64,000 bases of DNA from Psilocybe azurescens (taxonomy: Eukaryota; Basidiomycota; Agaricomycetes; Agaricales; Agrocybaceae): positions 1 to 64,000 of the forward strand of contig JAJIRX010000757.1 of the NCBI GenBank assembly GCA_023853785.1. Reading direction: 5' to 3'. The notes under the pieces were generated by a model. The model was not told the DNA's origin and ran no database searches. It saw only the letters and a list, made by a program, of their open reading frames with translations. This document shows, in pieces, positions 25,318 through 38,220 of this stretch (within the stretch, counting starts at the first letter, position 1; the number at the start of each line of letters is the position of its first letter). Position numbers and translations under genes: made by a program.

Positions 25318-27411
25318 ATGGGCGGCTGCGTATCGACGGCAGACCACTCGGGCAAGGAGCACTCGGACCAGATCGACCGCCAGATCGAGGAGGACTCGAA
25401 GCGGTTCAAGCGGGAGTGCAAGATTCTTTTGTTGGGTGGGTGCCGTTTCTCTTACCCCTCCCCCTTTCCTCTCCTTTCTCCTCTTTCTCCTCCTCCCTCT
25501 CCCCCTTCTTCCTCTCCTCTGCGGCTTGTCATGCAATTGGCAGTGGATACTCACCCTCACCGTCCCGCGCAGGCTCCGGCGAGTCCGGCAAAAGCACGAT
25601 CGTCAAGCAGATGAAGATCATCCACCAAGAGGGGTTCTCGAACCAGGAGCTCGCCGAGTTCAGGCCCATCGTGTACAAGAACGTCATCGACTCGGCGCAG
25701 CAGGTCGTCGTGTATATGAAGAAGATCGGGTTGGAGTGTGTTGAGTATTCGAATCGGGTGAGTGGCTTTACTTTCTTTGTCCTTGCCTCTCCTTTCCTTC
25801 CCTGCGATGTCCCTCGTCTCTCCTGTTTGTCTGACCACCCTCTCCTCTCCTTAGGCCCTCGCGGAGAAAGTGCTCGACTTCCGGCTCGACACGACCGGCG
25901 GCACGCCATACTTCCCGACCGAGATCGCAGAGGCCATCTCGCAGCTATGGAAGGACCCCATAATCCCCAAAGTGATGGACGAACATTCGAGCGACTTTTA
26001 TCTGATGGACAGTGCGGCTTAGTGGGTGTTGTTTCTCCTTTACTTTATTTCTCGTCATTCTCGTCATTCTTGTTTCCCACTACCCCCTACCCTTTCCTTG
26101 TTGAGGCTTTGGTGCTGATATGGTTGCTCATACATCTTATTTAATTTCGCTACACAGCTTCTTCAGCGAAGTCCTGCGCATCGGCTCCCCGAGTACCTCC
26201 CCAACGAGACGGACGTGCTCAGAGCCCGACAGAAGAGCGTGGGTATCACGGAGACGAGGTTCACCATGGGGCAGTTGTCGTGAGTCATTCTTCTTTTCAA
26301 GTGTTCTTCTTTTCTTTCTGGCTTCCGATCTTTTCTTTTCTTTTTTTTTTTCGTCTTTAAAATTTTTATTTCATTTGTTTGTGTATTTTATGCGAGAGGA
26401 CTGTCGGTGGACAGCGATGCGGGCTGCGGGCGGAGCTAGCAGGCAGGCGGGTTATTGACGTACCACGGGAACGCTGAACTCTGGGTTCTGTGCCGCCTGT
26501 CCCGTGGTTGCCGTGGGGTGGGGTGGGTTCTGTGCTTCTTTTTGGGTTCTTGATTTTTTTGGTGTCCCGCGGGGTTGGATTTGTTGCGTTATTTATTCAT
26601 TTGATTCTCTATCCTGCTTTTCTCTTTTCTCTGTCGCGTCTGCACCTCCAAAGAAAATGTACACATCCTGACCCTGAACTCCCCACAGAATACACATGTT
26701 CGATGTCGGCGGGCAACGCTCGGAGCGGAAGAAGTGGATCCATTGTTTTGAGAGCGTGACGAGCATCATATTTTGCACGGCGCTGAGCGAGTATGATCAG
26801 GTGCTTTTGGAGGAGAAGTCGCAGGTGTGTTGTCTGTTTTTGTTTCTCCTCTTTCCCGCCCTCCCTTCGTCATTATAAAAATCGTTCGTTTCTGACATTG
26901 CGGGATGAAATAGAACCGGATGCAGGAATCGCTCGTGCTCTTCGAGTCGGTGATCAACTCGCGGTGGTTCCTCCGCACGTCGATTATTTTGTTTTTGAAT
27001 AAGATCGATGTGTTTAAGAATAAGCTGCCCAAGGTGCGTGCAGTCTCCCTTCCCTTCCCTTTCCGTTCTTCCGAGCGCGTTCAGAAGCTGATGCCGCTGG
27101 CAGGTCCCACTGGAGCGCTACTTCTCAGAGTACGCAGGCGGCCCGGATATCAACAAGGCGGCCAAGTATATTTTGTGGAAGTTTATGCAGGCGAATAGGG
27201 CGCGGTTGAGTGTGTATCCTCAGTGAGTCTTTTTCTTTTTCTTTTACGAGGACGAGGACGAGGACGAGGATGAGAGCTGATGATGATTTTTCTTTTCTTT
27301 TGTTTTTCTAGTTTGACACAAGCAACGGATACGACGAATATCCGGCTGGTGTTCGCGGCTGTGAAAGAGACGATATTGCAGAATGCGCTCAAGGACTCGG
27401 GGATTCTGTGA
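25318..27411 (+). CDS. Heterotrimeric G-protein alpha subunit (probably fungal group III)
   Basis: Relays receptor signals at the inner plasma membrane, in group III usually towards adenylate cyclase. Eight exons: 25318-25435, 25573-25757, 25855-26024, 26158-26279, 26689-26824, 26914-27033, 27104-27222, 27312-27411; 356 residues if one lost base is allowed for. MGGCVS fits N-myristoylation (Gly2) and palmitoylation (Cys4). G1 is G-S-G-E-S-G-K-S-T, switch I is [12 protein letters not shown], switch II is [13 protein letters not shown]4 is N-K-I-D and G5 is T-Q-A-T-D-T. The end, K-D-S-G-I-L, lacks the cysteine at -4 of Gi-like group I proteins. In exon 4 the frame breaks after V-L-R-I-G-S-P at CCCC (26187-26190): one more base restores E-Y-L-P-N-E. 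Intron 4 is unusually long (409 bp). Confidence 0.93.
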
Positions 27412-30400
27412 CGATTGGCTTTGTACTCTCTATTTGGATCTTTCGTCTCATCTCCTTTATTTTGTTCTTCTCCTCTGCCTCTGCTCTATCGTTCTCGCTT
27501 CTCTTCAGGATCAGCATGCAGCATGATCGGCATCTACATTTATGCACCGACACCCCGACACCCGATGATCAACTCAATTATACGTTATTCACATTGTATA
27601 TGGTTCTCATTTCATTCCATTCCGTTTCTCTCACTTGCACTCGCATTTCTCACTCTCATTCGCCACACATCATATCAAATCTCATCACATCACATCCACA
27701 TCTACCGCTCGCCTTCATATGGACGCTTTTCTTCTATTTGCGCTACGCTACGCTATCTCCATCCCTACTCCTACCCTACTCTATGCATGTCACCGCCCAC
27801 CCCCACAAAACGCGAAACGCGAGGCGCAAAGCCGCAGACCCGGGCTCGGCGCGGATCAGATCTGGGTCCCTTCCTTTTATCTTTTCTTCTGTTCGCTGTA
27901 GACTTTATTTCCTTTTGTGTCCTTTGTTCTTTTTCCTCGTTGTTGGTCCTCTCTTTCCTCTCTTTGCTCTTTGTCCTTTCCGTTTTCTTTCTTGAAGGAG
28001 GAGGGAGGTGTTGATGGGATGGGGCTTGTTGGTGAGTTCTGTTTTCTTTATTACATTTTATGTTATGTTGTGTTATTGTATTGTACTTTATCTTTCTTTG
28101 ATTTCGTTAACACTTTTCTCTTTTGAATTGAAACGACGTTGTACCTTTTCCCCTTCTCGTTCTATTTTCTTGTGTTAAATGTATTCATTCCGTTGGCAAC
28201 GGGCAACGTGGAAACCCTAGCACCCTGGCGTGGAACCCCTGGCGTGCAGCGTGCGCGCTGGGCTGTCAACGTTCGTGTGTGTGTGTTTTTTTTGGTTTTG
28301 GTTTTTTGACGTTTTTCCCAAGTCGTCAGAAGTTCGATTCTTTCGGTGCTCTCGGACTTTGGGGTGTTTCGGTTTCGATGTGACGTTAGGCGTTGGGCTC
28401 TGACGTTGGGCTCTGACGTCGCCAGTCGCGTTGCTTTGCTTCGCTGTTTATTTTGTTTATTTTGGGTTCTCTGAATCCCCCTTTGCTTTTGCGGGTTTCT
28501 TGCGTGTTTTGGGCCCTTTGATAGGGACAGGGCTCAGGGGCGAGAGAGGGTCTAGGCCGCCGGCCCCCTTTTACCCCCTTTAATTTTAATTTTTCTTTTT
28601 TTTATTTTTTTGATTTCTTTTGATTGGGCACTTGATATTTTGTGATCCTCCGAGGATCTGATTTGATTGACTGATACTGATGTGATTGTGATTGCTTTGT
28701 GCTTTTAGGTGGGACCTTTGTGCTTTGTGCTTTGGACTCGGGTGTACCAGTACCACTCTCGCTCGACGCTCGATAGAGGCCTTGGCCTTGTTCTGCCTTG
28801 TTCTTTCTGCGCGGACGGGACGCCTGAACTTGGAATTGGAGTCGATCGATAACTTCTGCGTGATGAGATGACGTTCGCACGATGACGATGACGCATGCAG
28901 CTCGCGCTCGCGTCTTGATGAATCCTTCTAGACGCTCAAACGGACATGCGTTCGTGATCGGCGGCTAAGAAGTTGTTTGGTGAAGGACGGAAGGAGGGAG
29001 GAGGGAGGGATGGAGGAGAGGAATGCGCTTCGGCGCCACCGACACCGACACCAACACCAACACTTTTTTGCGCGAGGGGACGGGAACGCTGCGGGGACGC
29101 CGCTTGCCTTTGATTTCCGTGCTCGTTTCTGACGTCTGGCTTGGAGGGTACAGTGGGCGTTGGGCGTCTACCTGACTTTGGGTGGGTTGGTGGACGGATG
29201 GTAGATGAATGGATGGATGCGGGGAAGCCGTGATCGGGATCCCATTATCCACCCGCCCTTCTAGTTCCAGCTGCCTGCGCCGCTGCCGCCTCTCGAAGCG
29301 ACCCGACCCGACTCGAACCTCTATTCGACCTCTATCCGCTTACCTCGACCCTCGACGTCCTGCCTTGATCTCTTTCGATGTTTGGTCCTTTTTTTTGCTT
29401 CTGTATATATATACTCTATCTCTTTCTTTCTTTCTTTCTTTCTTCTCCTCTTGTGATGTACTTTCATTTTATTGGTTTCCTGTCACCCCATCGCCTCACA
29501 TCACCCATAATGTCTTCTCTACTACGATTCACATCGCCACACGTTCTCTCACACACACGATATTTTCCTGTTCTCCAACAATTTGGTTATTATTATCCCT
29601 GGTCTTTCTACACACAAAAGCTGAAAGCCATCCGTCTATCGATCGTCCTTCTTCGCGTACATCAGTAATTCCTCCCGCTCTTTCCTTTTTCTTTTCTCTC
29701 TTGTCTCCACTTCTCGGCTTCCTTTTCATTTGTTCTCTCTCTCGTGATCGTGAATTGTCTCTACTATTATCTCAATCTCAATTCACATTTCTCTATTCTG
29801 TTTCCATCGTGTCTGGTTTTTTGTTCTGTTTCTGTTCCTGTTCCTGTTTTAACATCTACGAATTGTACTATTACTCATTTCATTCTCTTTTACTCGTCGA
29901 TTTGTGTGTGGTTTCTGATACGTATACAAAATCATCTTTTTTGAAATCTATATATGAGTGAGGGACCGTGTGCAATGACACTGGACATGGACGTTCTGCC
30001 GCCGATGACGACAACAACGACTGGGTGGGTTCTTGTTCACCTTCTGGGGCTTGTTGTTGACTTGTCGGTAGCGAGAGGCTTTCTGTTCGGGTGCGATTCC
30101 AACGGAGATAAGTGGGTGCGTGCGACGGACGTCTCTCGTGGTTGTCCTGTCGGACTGGGTTGCGGGTCGTCCTAAAAATGAGCATGCAGCCATGCGAGAT
30201 ACCCATTTCGTACTTGGCTTCAGAAACGTTCGAAGACTCGTACATAAGTACTGAGCTCAGGCAGCGAGGCTGGAGCGACGACTGAATGCGGGGATAGCCG
30301 AAGCCGAAGTGGATAACCATGCCGATCATCCCGCATGGATTTACGTTGCAGAAACCCTGTGACATGCTGCTGCCCCTTTGCTTCTTTTTTGTTTTATCGA

Positions 30401-30841
30401 CACTTTCTTTCTGTGAATTTCTGTGAATTTCTTCTGTGCTGTGATAGCGGTTCTAGTTCCAGTGGTCAAAGGGTGTGTGTGATCCTATGTTGTGTGTCTC
30501 TTGCGTGCGGTGTACTTATGCGTTGGGATTACTGTGAAGTTTTGGTCTCATTAGATTGATCGCAAATCGACTCTTTGCTGTTGTTGTTACTGCATACAGT
30601 TGGGAACGTGGATCGTTGGAATCACATTGCGATACCCCCACCCAGCCACCGACCACCGACCACCACCGATATCGAATCGAAGGCTAGGGCTAGAACACGA
30701 ACAGCAATCGGAGTGTGCGGTGGATAAGCAACGCAAGAGCACATCTGCGCACTGTCGGTGTCATTGTCCATACCACCTGCGATACAACCGTTTGGGAAAA
30801 AAATTTACTACTACACTCGCGATAGCAAACACAACGGCAGA
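27412..30841. other. Pyrimidine-rich intergenic region between G-alpha and importin genes
   Basis: Long TC-rich and T-rich tracts (27415-28130, 28560-28620, 29370-29960) create open frames of biased composition, none with recognisable motifs. It should hold the G-alpha 3' end and the importin promoter. Confidence 0.5.
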
Positions 30842-33800
30842 ATGGAATCTGTCGTACCACCGCAAATCACGACCGAGCTCACCCAGATCCTGTCGAATCT
30901 TGTCTTGGGCGATAATGAGATTCGTGCGAGGTGCGTTGTCGTCTCTTTTCCTCTTTTGTCTTCTTTCTATTGCTTTCTTTCGATGGACTTTTGTTTCATT
31001 TCGAATCGACTCCGATGGTGATTACGATTACCTTACTGACTTGTCGACAATCGCAGTGCGGAGAAGGCCGTCAACGAGCGACTCACGCACACGCCGGAGC
31101 TCTATCTGTTGGCTCTCGCCCAGTTCGCGATCACGGCGGACACAGAGGTGATGCGCTCGTTCTCGCTCGTCCTCCTCCGCCGCCTGCTCTTCCGCCCCGC
31201 ACCCATCAACACCGCCAACGGCAACACCTCGCCACGCCCAACCACCCACAGCCCGATCTCCTCCACCAGCAGCATCACCATCTCCAACAGCAGCAGCAGC
31301 AGCAGCAGCAGCAGAGCATCGCCCACGGCCGCTCGTCGCTGTACGACCACCTCTCGCACCAGACGCTCTCCACGCTCGAGCGGCTGCTGCTCTTCTCCCT
31401 GGCGCACGAGGGCGCGCCGGGCGTCCGGCGGAAGACGGTGGACACGGTGTGCGACGTCGCGAACCAGGGGATGGCCAGGGGCCGGCCGTGGCATGCGCTG
31501 CAGGCGCAGGCATTTAGTATGACGCATGCGCAGGGGATGGCGGGCGAGCGGGGCGCGGGGCTGGGATGGGTGCTGGGGCGAGAATGGGGGCGCGGGGGTC
31601 AGCGGGGTGATGCTGAGGGAGAGCGCGTACAGGATCTTCGCGGGCTGTCCGAACCTCGTCATGGACCTCCAGATCGACGCCGTCCTCGGTGTGTTCCAGA
31701 GGGGGCTGCAGGATCCGGAGGATATTGAGGTGAGCCTTTTCGTCTTTTTTTTGTGTTTTTTTTTTTTCTCTCGTTGGCTCTGGATGGGACGGACGTGTGT
31801 ATGCTGACTGATGTGGTTGGGATTGAATTGGACAGGTACGACATGCAGCGCTGCTGGCCTCCGTGGCGTTCCTCTCCTCCGCAGATGCGACGCAGCTCGC
31901 GCAGTCCATCTCCTCCTCTCGCCCATGCTCGACACCCTCCCGGCGCTCGCCAACGCCCTCTCGCAACCCCCTCCACGCCTCCTCCTCCTCCTCTTCATCC
32001 ACATCCCCACCTCCTCCTCCACCTCGTCAAATCCCACGCCAACGCAACACAACACGCCCAAGACATCCAACTACCACTACCTCTCGACCTTCCTCTCGAC
32101 GCTCACGCCGCTCGCGAGCACGCACCCGATCCTCTTCGCGCCGCACCTGCAGACGCTGCTCGCGTTCCTGCCGGGCTCATCCTGCCCCCGTGGACTGCGG
32201 GCCGACGCCGACGGTGGGGCGGCCGTTTCCTGTGTCTGGGGTGCGAGTAGTGGGGCAGGGGAGGAGGGGGCGGGGAGGCGCGTTTGTGTTCCCGCCGCTT
32301 TCGGCTTCTGGGGCGGGGGCGGGGGCTGGGGCTGGGGCGGGGATGATGGACGGCTATGGCGAGGCTGACGAAGACGACCACCACCCCTCGCATAACGGCG
32401 ACCACGAAGACGCGCATGACCACGACCACGACGACCACGACGACGCGGACTCGTTCTCGGACGAGCGCTCGACTTTGCGGCTCAGCGCACTGGAGTTCAT
32501 GATCAGCCTCTCGGAGGCGCGCCCGAACATGGTGCGCAAGGTCGCCGGGTGGACGGAGGTGATCGTGCGCGCGTGCCTGGAGGGCATGGGCGAGCTTGAG
32601 CTGGACGAGGGCGAGGGCGGGGAGGGGCTGGGGGAGTGGGTTCGGGAGGATGTGAGTTTTTTTGTTTTTGTGTTTTTAGGGGTGTTTTGGATTTTTGGAT
32701 TTTCGGGTTTTGGATTTTGGAGTTGTTGTGCTTTGCGTCTTTGGGGGTCCAACGTTGGACTACTCCTACTCTACCCCTTCGTTTTCATTTTCTTTGTTTA
32801 TTCCCACCACAGCAATCGCGATTACTTGTTATGTTTTCATTTCGCCCCACCTCCACCTCTTCTTTCCTCATTTCTTTTTGACCTTCCTATGGCACTGCGT
32901 ACTAACCAACAAATTTTCTCCCCTTTTTCCTATTCCCATCTTGCTGCTCTCACAACCGAAACCGAAAATCCGATCAAACTCGAACTCGAACCCGAACCCG
33001 GAATGCAGCCCTCAATGAGCTCAAGCTCAGCAGAGACCGACGCGCCGCCCGCGCTGTACGAGCAGAGCCTCGACCGGCTCGCGTGTGCGATGGGCGGGCG
33101 CTCGATTCTTCCGCCGGCGTTCCAGGTACGCGTGCGCTTGCGCTACTCTCTGCTTTTGCCTTTGAAAATCGTATATTTATGTTTCTCACTTGGGTTCGGT
33201 TTTTTTTTTGCATCTTTTGTAGTACATCCCTTCGATGATGGCGAGCTATGACTGGAGAGTGCGCCACGCGGGGTTGATGGCGATCGCTGCTATTGGCGAG
33301 GGCACGGGCAAGGTTCGTCGTGTTCAATTGTGTACCGAAAATTGAATTCGTGCTGAAGCAAAGGATATATATAGGTCATGCAGAAAGAGCTGGAGAAGAT
33401 CGTGGAGTGCGTATCCATCCCCTCTTTCTTCGTTTTCTGCCCTCGTTTTTTCTGCGTGGGTTTGTGCTGATATCGATATCGTGTGGTGTGGTGTAGACTG
33501 GTTACGCCCATGTTCGGCGATTCGCATCCCCGGGTCCGGTATGCTGCGTGTCAGTGTATGTAAGTTTTTGTTTTTCGACTAGTTTTTTTAATTTACCGGG
33601 ATGTTTTGTGCTGATTTGTTTGTTTCTCCCTTTCGTTGCTTGTCGTTGATGATGATGGTGTTAGAGGTCAGCTGTGTACTGATCTGGAGGTATTTTGTCG
33701 CTCTTCGTGGATGAAGTCTTTGACGAATTTTATTTACTTTCGCTTCCGCTTTGTAGGAGATTATCCAGCAGAGATTTCATCAGAATCTGTTCGCGGTGCT

Positions 33801-35542
33801 CATACCCGCCCTGGAAGATCCAGAGCCAAGGTTCGTTCATACACCCAATTTCCTGCTTACCTCGCATCGCATGACCGCTAACGCTCGCTCGTACGCGCTT
33901 TGCAATAGGGTACATGCGCATGCGGCATCGGCACTCATCAACTTCTGCGAGGGCGTCGAGCGCGACACGCTCCTCCCGTACCTGGACCCTATCGTCGAGC
34001 GTCTGCTGAAACTCCTCAATCCCGGCGGCGATCAGACGCAAGTGCGCAGATATGTCCAGGAGCAGGCTATCACCACGCTGGCGATGGTCGCTGATGCGAG
34101 CGAGGTCACGTTTGCAAAGGTGTGTTTTGCGTGATTCGTTTATTTCGAGAGCATTTATTCATTTCGTCGTTTTTGTTTTTATTTGTATAGCATTATCCAA
34201 CTATCATGCCGCTGCTGCTGAACGTGCTGAGAAATGCGGAGGGCCCGGATTATAGAAAGTTGAGGGTAAAGGCTATGGAGTGTGCGGGGCTGATTGGTAC
34301 GTCATACTTCCCTCATTTCTTTTTCTTTGATCCGCTGTTTTTGGCATTCGAAGCTGACTATGAAGATGACGGTTTTTAACAGCTATCGCCGTTGGTCCGG
34401 ATGTGTTCAGGCCCGACTCGAAGACGCTGATCGAGCTGCTTATGCATATTCAGCGTAAGTCCGTCCATTGTATTGGCGTCGGCGTCTGGACTATTTTATT
34501 AACGCGAATCGTCTATTTTAGAGAGCCCACATGACCCCAATGACACTCAAGTCGGACACTATCTAATTGCGACGTGGGCAAAGGTGTGCCAGGCGCTGGG
34601 TCCAGAATTTGAGCCGTACCTTCCGAGTTGTGATGCCTTCGCTGCTCGCTACGGCTGGTGCGAAAGCGGATTTATCGGTCTATAGTGAGTCGATATATCC
34701 CGCCGCATAAAATCTTATTTGGTGAGCTGACTGTACGACGATATCATGTAGACGAAGACGACGAATATAACGATGAGCGAGAGGGATGGGAGACCATTGT
34801 TATGGATGGCCAGACGTATGGCGTGCGTACGTCTGCGATGGACGAGAAATGTCAGGCGTTCGAGACACTCGTCATCTACTGCTCGACGCTCGGGCCGCGG
34901 TTCGCGCCGTACCTTGGGCCTACACTGGAGGTCACCCTACCGTGTCTGCGGTTCTACTTCCACGAAGGTGTCCGAGAGGCATGCGTAATGTAAGCTCCAG
35001 ATCACCGTCTCATTTCCGCAAAAAATACAAACTCATTACACTCCTGCAGGCTTGTGCCCATGCTGCTTGCCTGCGGCAAACAGAGCGGGACACTCACGAA
35101 CCAGATGGTGGCTACCATCTTCCACCAGCTGATCACGTGCATCAGCACAGAGCACGACGCGACCTTCCTCGCATCGCTCTACAAGTTCTTCGCCGAGTCG
35201 CTGCGTGTGATCGGCGGGCCCGACGCGCTGTCGCAGCAGTTCCACGACGGCGTGATGGAGGCGACCAAGCGGCAGCTGCATGCGATGGCCGACCGACGCA
35301 AGGCGCGCGCTGCTCGGGCGTCTGTCGTCGGCGGGGGCGCCGGTAGTGGCGCCGGCGGGATGGGCGATTACGACCGCGATGAGATGGCGCTCGTGGAGGA
35401 GATCGAGGATTTCGCGTTGGAGGATATGGGCAAGATGTTGATGTGCTTTGACCCGAACCATCCGCTGCTCGTTGCGGTGTCTGGGGTGAGGGACTTGGGA
35501 TTCAATACGTATGATAGCGACGAGGAAGGGGATGAAGAGTGA
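30842..35542 (+). CDS. Importin beta-3-like karyopherin (Kap121/Pse1/IPO5 family), C-terminus short
   Basis: A HEAT-repeat nuclear import receptor that carries cargo through nuclear pores and is released by Ran-GTP. Fifteen exons: 30842-30930, 31057-31729, 31836-32651, 33009-33125, 33223-33312, 33375-33406, 33497-33559, 33665-33689, 33757-33830, 33909-34119, 34191-34296, 34383-34454, 34522-34684, 34752-34989, 35050-35542; about 1087 codons. Family hallmarks are W-R-V-R-H-A-G-L-M-A-I-A-A-I-G-E-G, H-P-R-V-R-Y-A-A-C-Q-C, A-H-A-A-S-A-L-I-N-F and G-W-E-T-I-V-M-D-G-Q-T-Y-G-V-R-T. Odd points: a low-complexity insert with nine CAG codons (31288-31314), an Asp/His-rich insert (about 32370-32460), a stop after D-S-D-E-E-G-D-E-E where relatives continue for roughly 250 residues, and frame changes near 31300, 31520-31610, 31910, 32170, 32190 and 34625. 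Exons 2-3 are very GC-rich. Confidence 0.88.
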
Positions 35543-37039
35543 TCAGGTGGAATGGAATGGATGAATGGATTGGCTTGAAGAAGAAACTCGAATTTTAACC
35601 TTTTTTTCTTTCTGAATATTGGCCTTATACACTCACTAGGCCGTTCACTTGGAATTTCGTATTTATTTTCTTCGTTCTTTTCTTCTTTTTTTGTTTTCTG
35701 ATGAGTCTTGAACCTTTTTGTTTCTCTTTTGCTCTTTTTGCTCAAGCACACCGTTGTTTAAATCTTTGCTAGTTTTTAACGGAACATCATTTGGATTTTA
35801 ACTCCTTCGAGACAGACGGTAGACTTCTGGTCAACATGCTTCTATGTTCTAGACACTCGAGAACCTTTAAACGGCTGTCTACGAATATCACGATTGCTTA
35901 AGCTTCTGACTTCATAACTGATGGGATTGAATTAACGAACCAAAGCGCTATATCAATCGTTCGTGGAGCTTTCACTCCCACAAGGTGCAAAAGTGCAACG
36001 AGCAAGTGACCGTGTACACATATAACTATAGCAGCTTAGATTACGACGAGCATAATCACAAGCTCACGAAGGATGCCCAAAGTTAATCTCCGTCGTAAAC
36101 CACTTGGATGACGATATTTCAAGGCGTCAGTGGTACGTTCTTATATGGCACATATATTGTGCAAAAGGTTAGCTTTGTTAGCAGAAGTAGAACACAACTT
36201 TGCATGTACTGGATTCAACACACAAGTAAACCTTTATTTTACACAAGTTTTGCGATTGATATCCACACATGTTACCTCACTCTTTACACATGTAGGTATT
36301 CTTCTGTAGGTTTCATGTTGTTCTATGTAAGTGGAAGGTATAAGATCATGGTTGATCTGTGTAAGTTGCAGGTCTGTTTCCTTGCAGTTTTTTGCAAGTT
36401 GTCTCACAGGTCATAGGTACGCAGTCGGTCAATGTAGTTCCGACATTCCTCGGAGCAATGTAGTGTCCTTTGAGTAGACGCCATACTATAATATCAATAT
36501 CTGTACAATGGACACCTACTAAATGATATCCATTATCTCTACTGCTCAGTAAAAAAAGAATAACATGATAAATGGAAATATGTAGGCACTCAGCTTTTTT
36601 GAGCTCTGCTTGGCCCTCAGGCATACCTCTGACCTCTCTTACACTTATATTGCTGCCGCCTACACTTACATACACACCTCCACTGGCATATCCCCTTGTA
36701 TCACACGGAAGCTTGTATTCTTTAAATATCCACTTACATACTCTTTGTGTCCACTTATACGGCAGTACCTGAATTAGTTACACTGGCAAATTACACTTGC
36801 ATGAGGTATTCTGATACTCTTATTTAACATATGCAAACGTACATGAACTTGTGTAAAAAAGTTGGTACCCGCTTGAAATGTAGAAACAAGGCTATAAACA
36901 GACTGACATACGGGAAGATGGGCTAAAAACGGACTAACATGCGAAAATCGTTTATTGCACAATATATGTTCCATATTCTTACCATTAACCACTGCAAGTT
37001 CATGAATTTGGGCATACCTTTCTCAGAATGAAGTCCAAA
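35543..37039. other. Intergenic region downstream of the importin gene
   Basis: No gene is supported. 36100-36980 is AT-rich with many short TTACACA/ACTTACA-like words and no recognisable protein. A lost importin C-terminus was not found here in any frame. Confidence 0.45.
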
Positions 37040-37510
37040 TTTCATATCTGAAGATTCACCGAACCCATGCCTCGTCACCACTCATCTCTCGGTGTACAAT
37101 CTCAACTACCATGTTCTATATCCGATTTATGCTCTACTGTCTTCTCTTTCGATCATCTGGACACAAGAGTTCAACTCGGCTTTATCATAATTTCAACGCA
37201 TATTTCGGATAAAGAAGATGAAGATAATGACAAAAATAAAGAGAAATGGATCTTCCCTGAGCTAGACGTTTTAATTCCAACCCTTATACATCGTGGCCAC
37301 TTGATTACAATATGTCGTTTCTCAACGTTACATTGTCCCATACAGCGCCGGATATAGCACGAGATTTAAGGGGGGAGAAGGTCCCGATACACAGAATGTG
37401 GAGCTACATCGGCCGTCACTATATCTTCCTTTGCTTTCGCTGCTTCATCGATCTCACACAATTGATAATACACCAACCCGATGAATGGTGTTGTATGTAC
37501 TATTAGCTTT
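37040..37510 (+). pseudogene. F-box/LRR gene fragment (37-kb copy)
   Basis: This stretch matches the middle of the F-box-like gene at 13073-14746: an acidic D-K-E-D-E-D-N-D-K patch, then E-K-W-I-F-P-E-L-D-V-L and, after a frame change, M-W-S-Y-I-G-R-H-Y-I-F-L-C-F-R-C-F and D-L-T-Q-L-I-I. The N-terminal F-box and C-terminal part are absent, and stops break the frame. It is closest to the 50.5-kb fragment over the word GATACACAGAATGTGGAGC. Confidence 0.6.
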
Positions 37511-37791
37511 TGATATCGTTCCCAGACTTTGAAAAGTGTGTTTTAAATAATCAGAGAGTCTAAACTCTGCGGACTATGGAAGTTGTACACTGGCCAGCTT
37601 CCGCCAGTCGTCTAAAGATGATGTTCCCGTCGGATATAAGTACACTTATAGCTGAAATTTGAATATATCAACCTACCAGTAGTGAATGCTGGTGTCACGG
37701 TAATCGAGTCCTCCGTCGGTGGTCTGACTTCAGGATAATAGCTGACATATCCTGATCCCGGGACTCCGGGGCTGATATGCATCGTCGCTCT

Positions 37792-38220
37792 CTAGTCAGA
37801 CCGTCGTGATAACTCGGACGGGGCTATGTCCAAGGCTACTATTTGACAAAGATCTGGTACGATATGCCCCTGAGTATTTTCAGAAGTCCTACGAATGTTC
37901 AAGAAGGTATGAAGCCAATTACTTTCCGTGTCGCTGGTAGGAATCATCGACCAATAAGACTCAATTTTAACGTTCATGCCCTCAGGGGAGGAGTGGAGGA
38001 ACCTTAAGGTTTCCAACACACTCGAAACATACAGTAAGGAGAACATTATCGTGCATATCAGATCCCCCCCTTCCTGCTCGTGGAGGTGAACAATATCGTC
38101 ATCACGCTGCTCGGTGATTCTAGGGGTGTACCACTTCTTCAAGGCAGTAGCTCTTTCCTTTGTCTTCAACGCACTGCCTGCTACTGCTGCTTGTGAATTC
38201 GTCCCGACTGTTGGTCCCAC
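37792..38220 (-). CDS. Hypothetical protein, 142 aa
   Basis: An open frame starting MGPTVGTNSQAAV. It contains S-V-L-E-T-L-R-F-L-H and a moderately charged C-terminus. The leucine pattern might reflect another F-box-related fragment, given the neighbouring relic, but I see no diagnostic motif. No intron or promoter was recognised. Codon use is not distinctive, so this could be a chance ORF. Confidence 0.25.
   Translation of the reverse strand: MGPTVGTNSQAAVAGSALKTKERATALKKWYTPRITEQRDDDIVHLHEQEGGDLICTIMFSLLYVSSVLETLRFLHSSPEGMNVKIESYWSMIPTSDTESNWLHTFLNIRRTSENTQGHIVPDLCQIVALDIAPSELSRRSD

Noticed and set aside
27408..28014. Two overlapping 195-199-codon frames after the G-alpha gene
   Set aside because: Both arise from TC-rich 3' sequence; overlapping frames of this kind are composition artefacts.
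29209..29961. 250-codon plus-strand frame
   Set aside because: Ser/Phe/Leu-rich reading of a T/C tract with no recognisable domain or splice pattern.
31028..32070. Long minus-strand frames (up to 322 codons) opposite the importin exons
   Set aside because: They are antisense shadows of GC-rich coding sequence; the plus strand holds the conserved karyopherin motifs.
36108..36416. 102-codon plus-strand frame after the importin gene
   Set aside because: Phe/Tyr/Cys-rich translation of AT-rich DNA, with no motif and no sign of the missing importin C-terminus.
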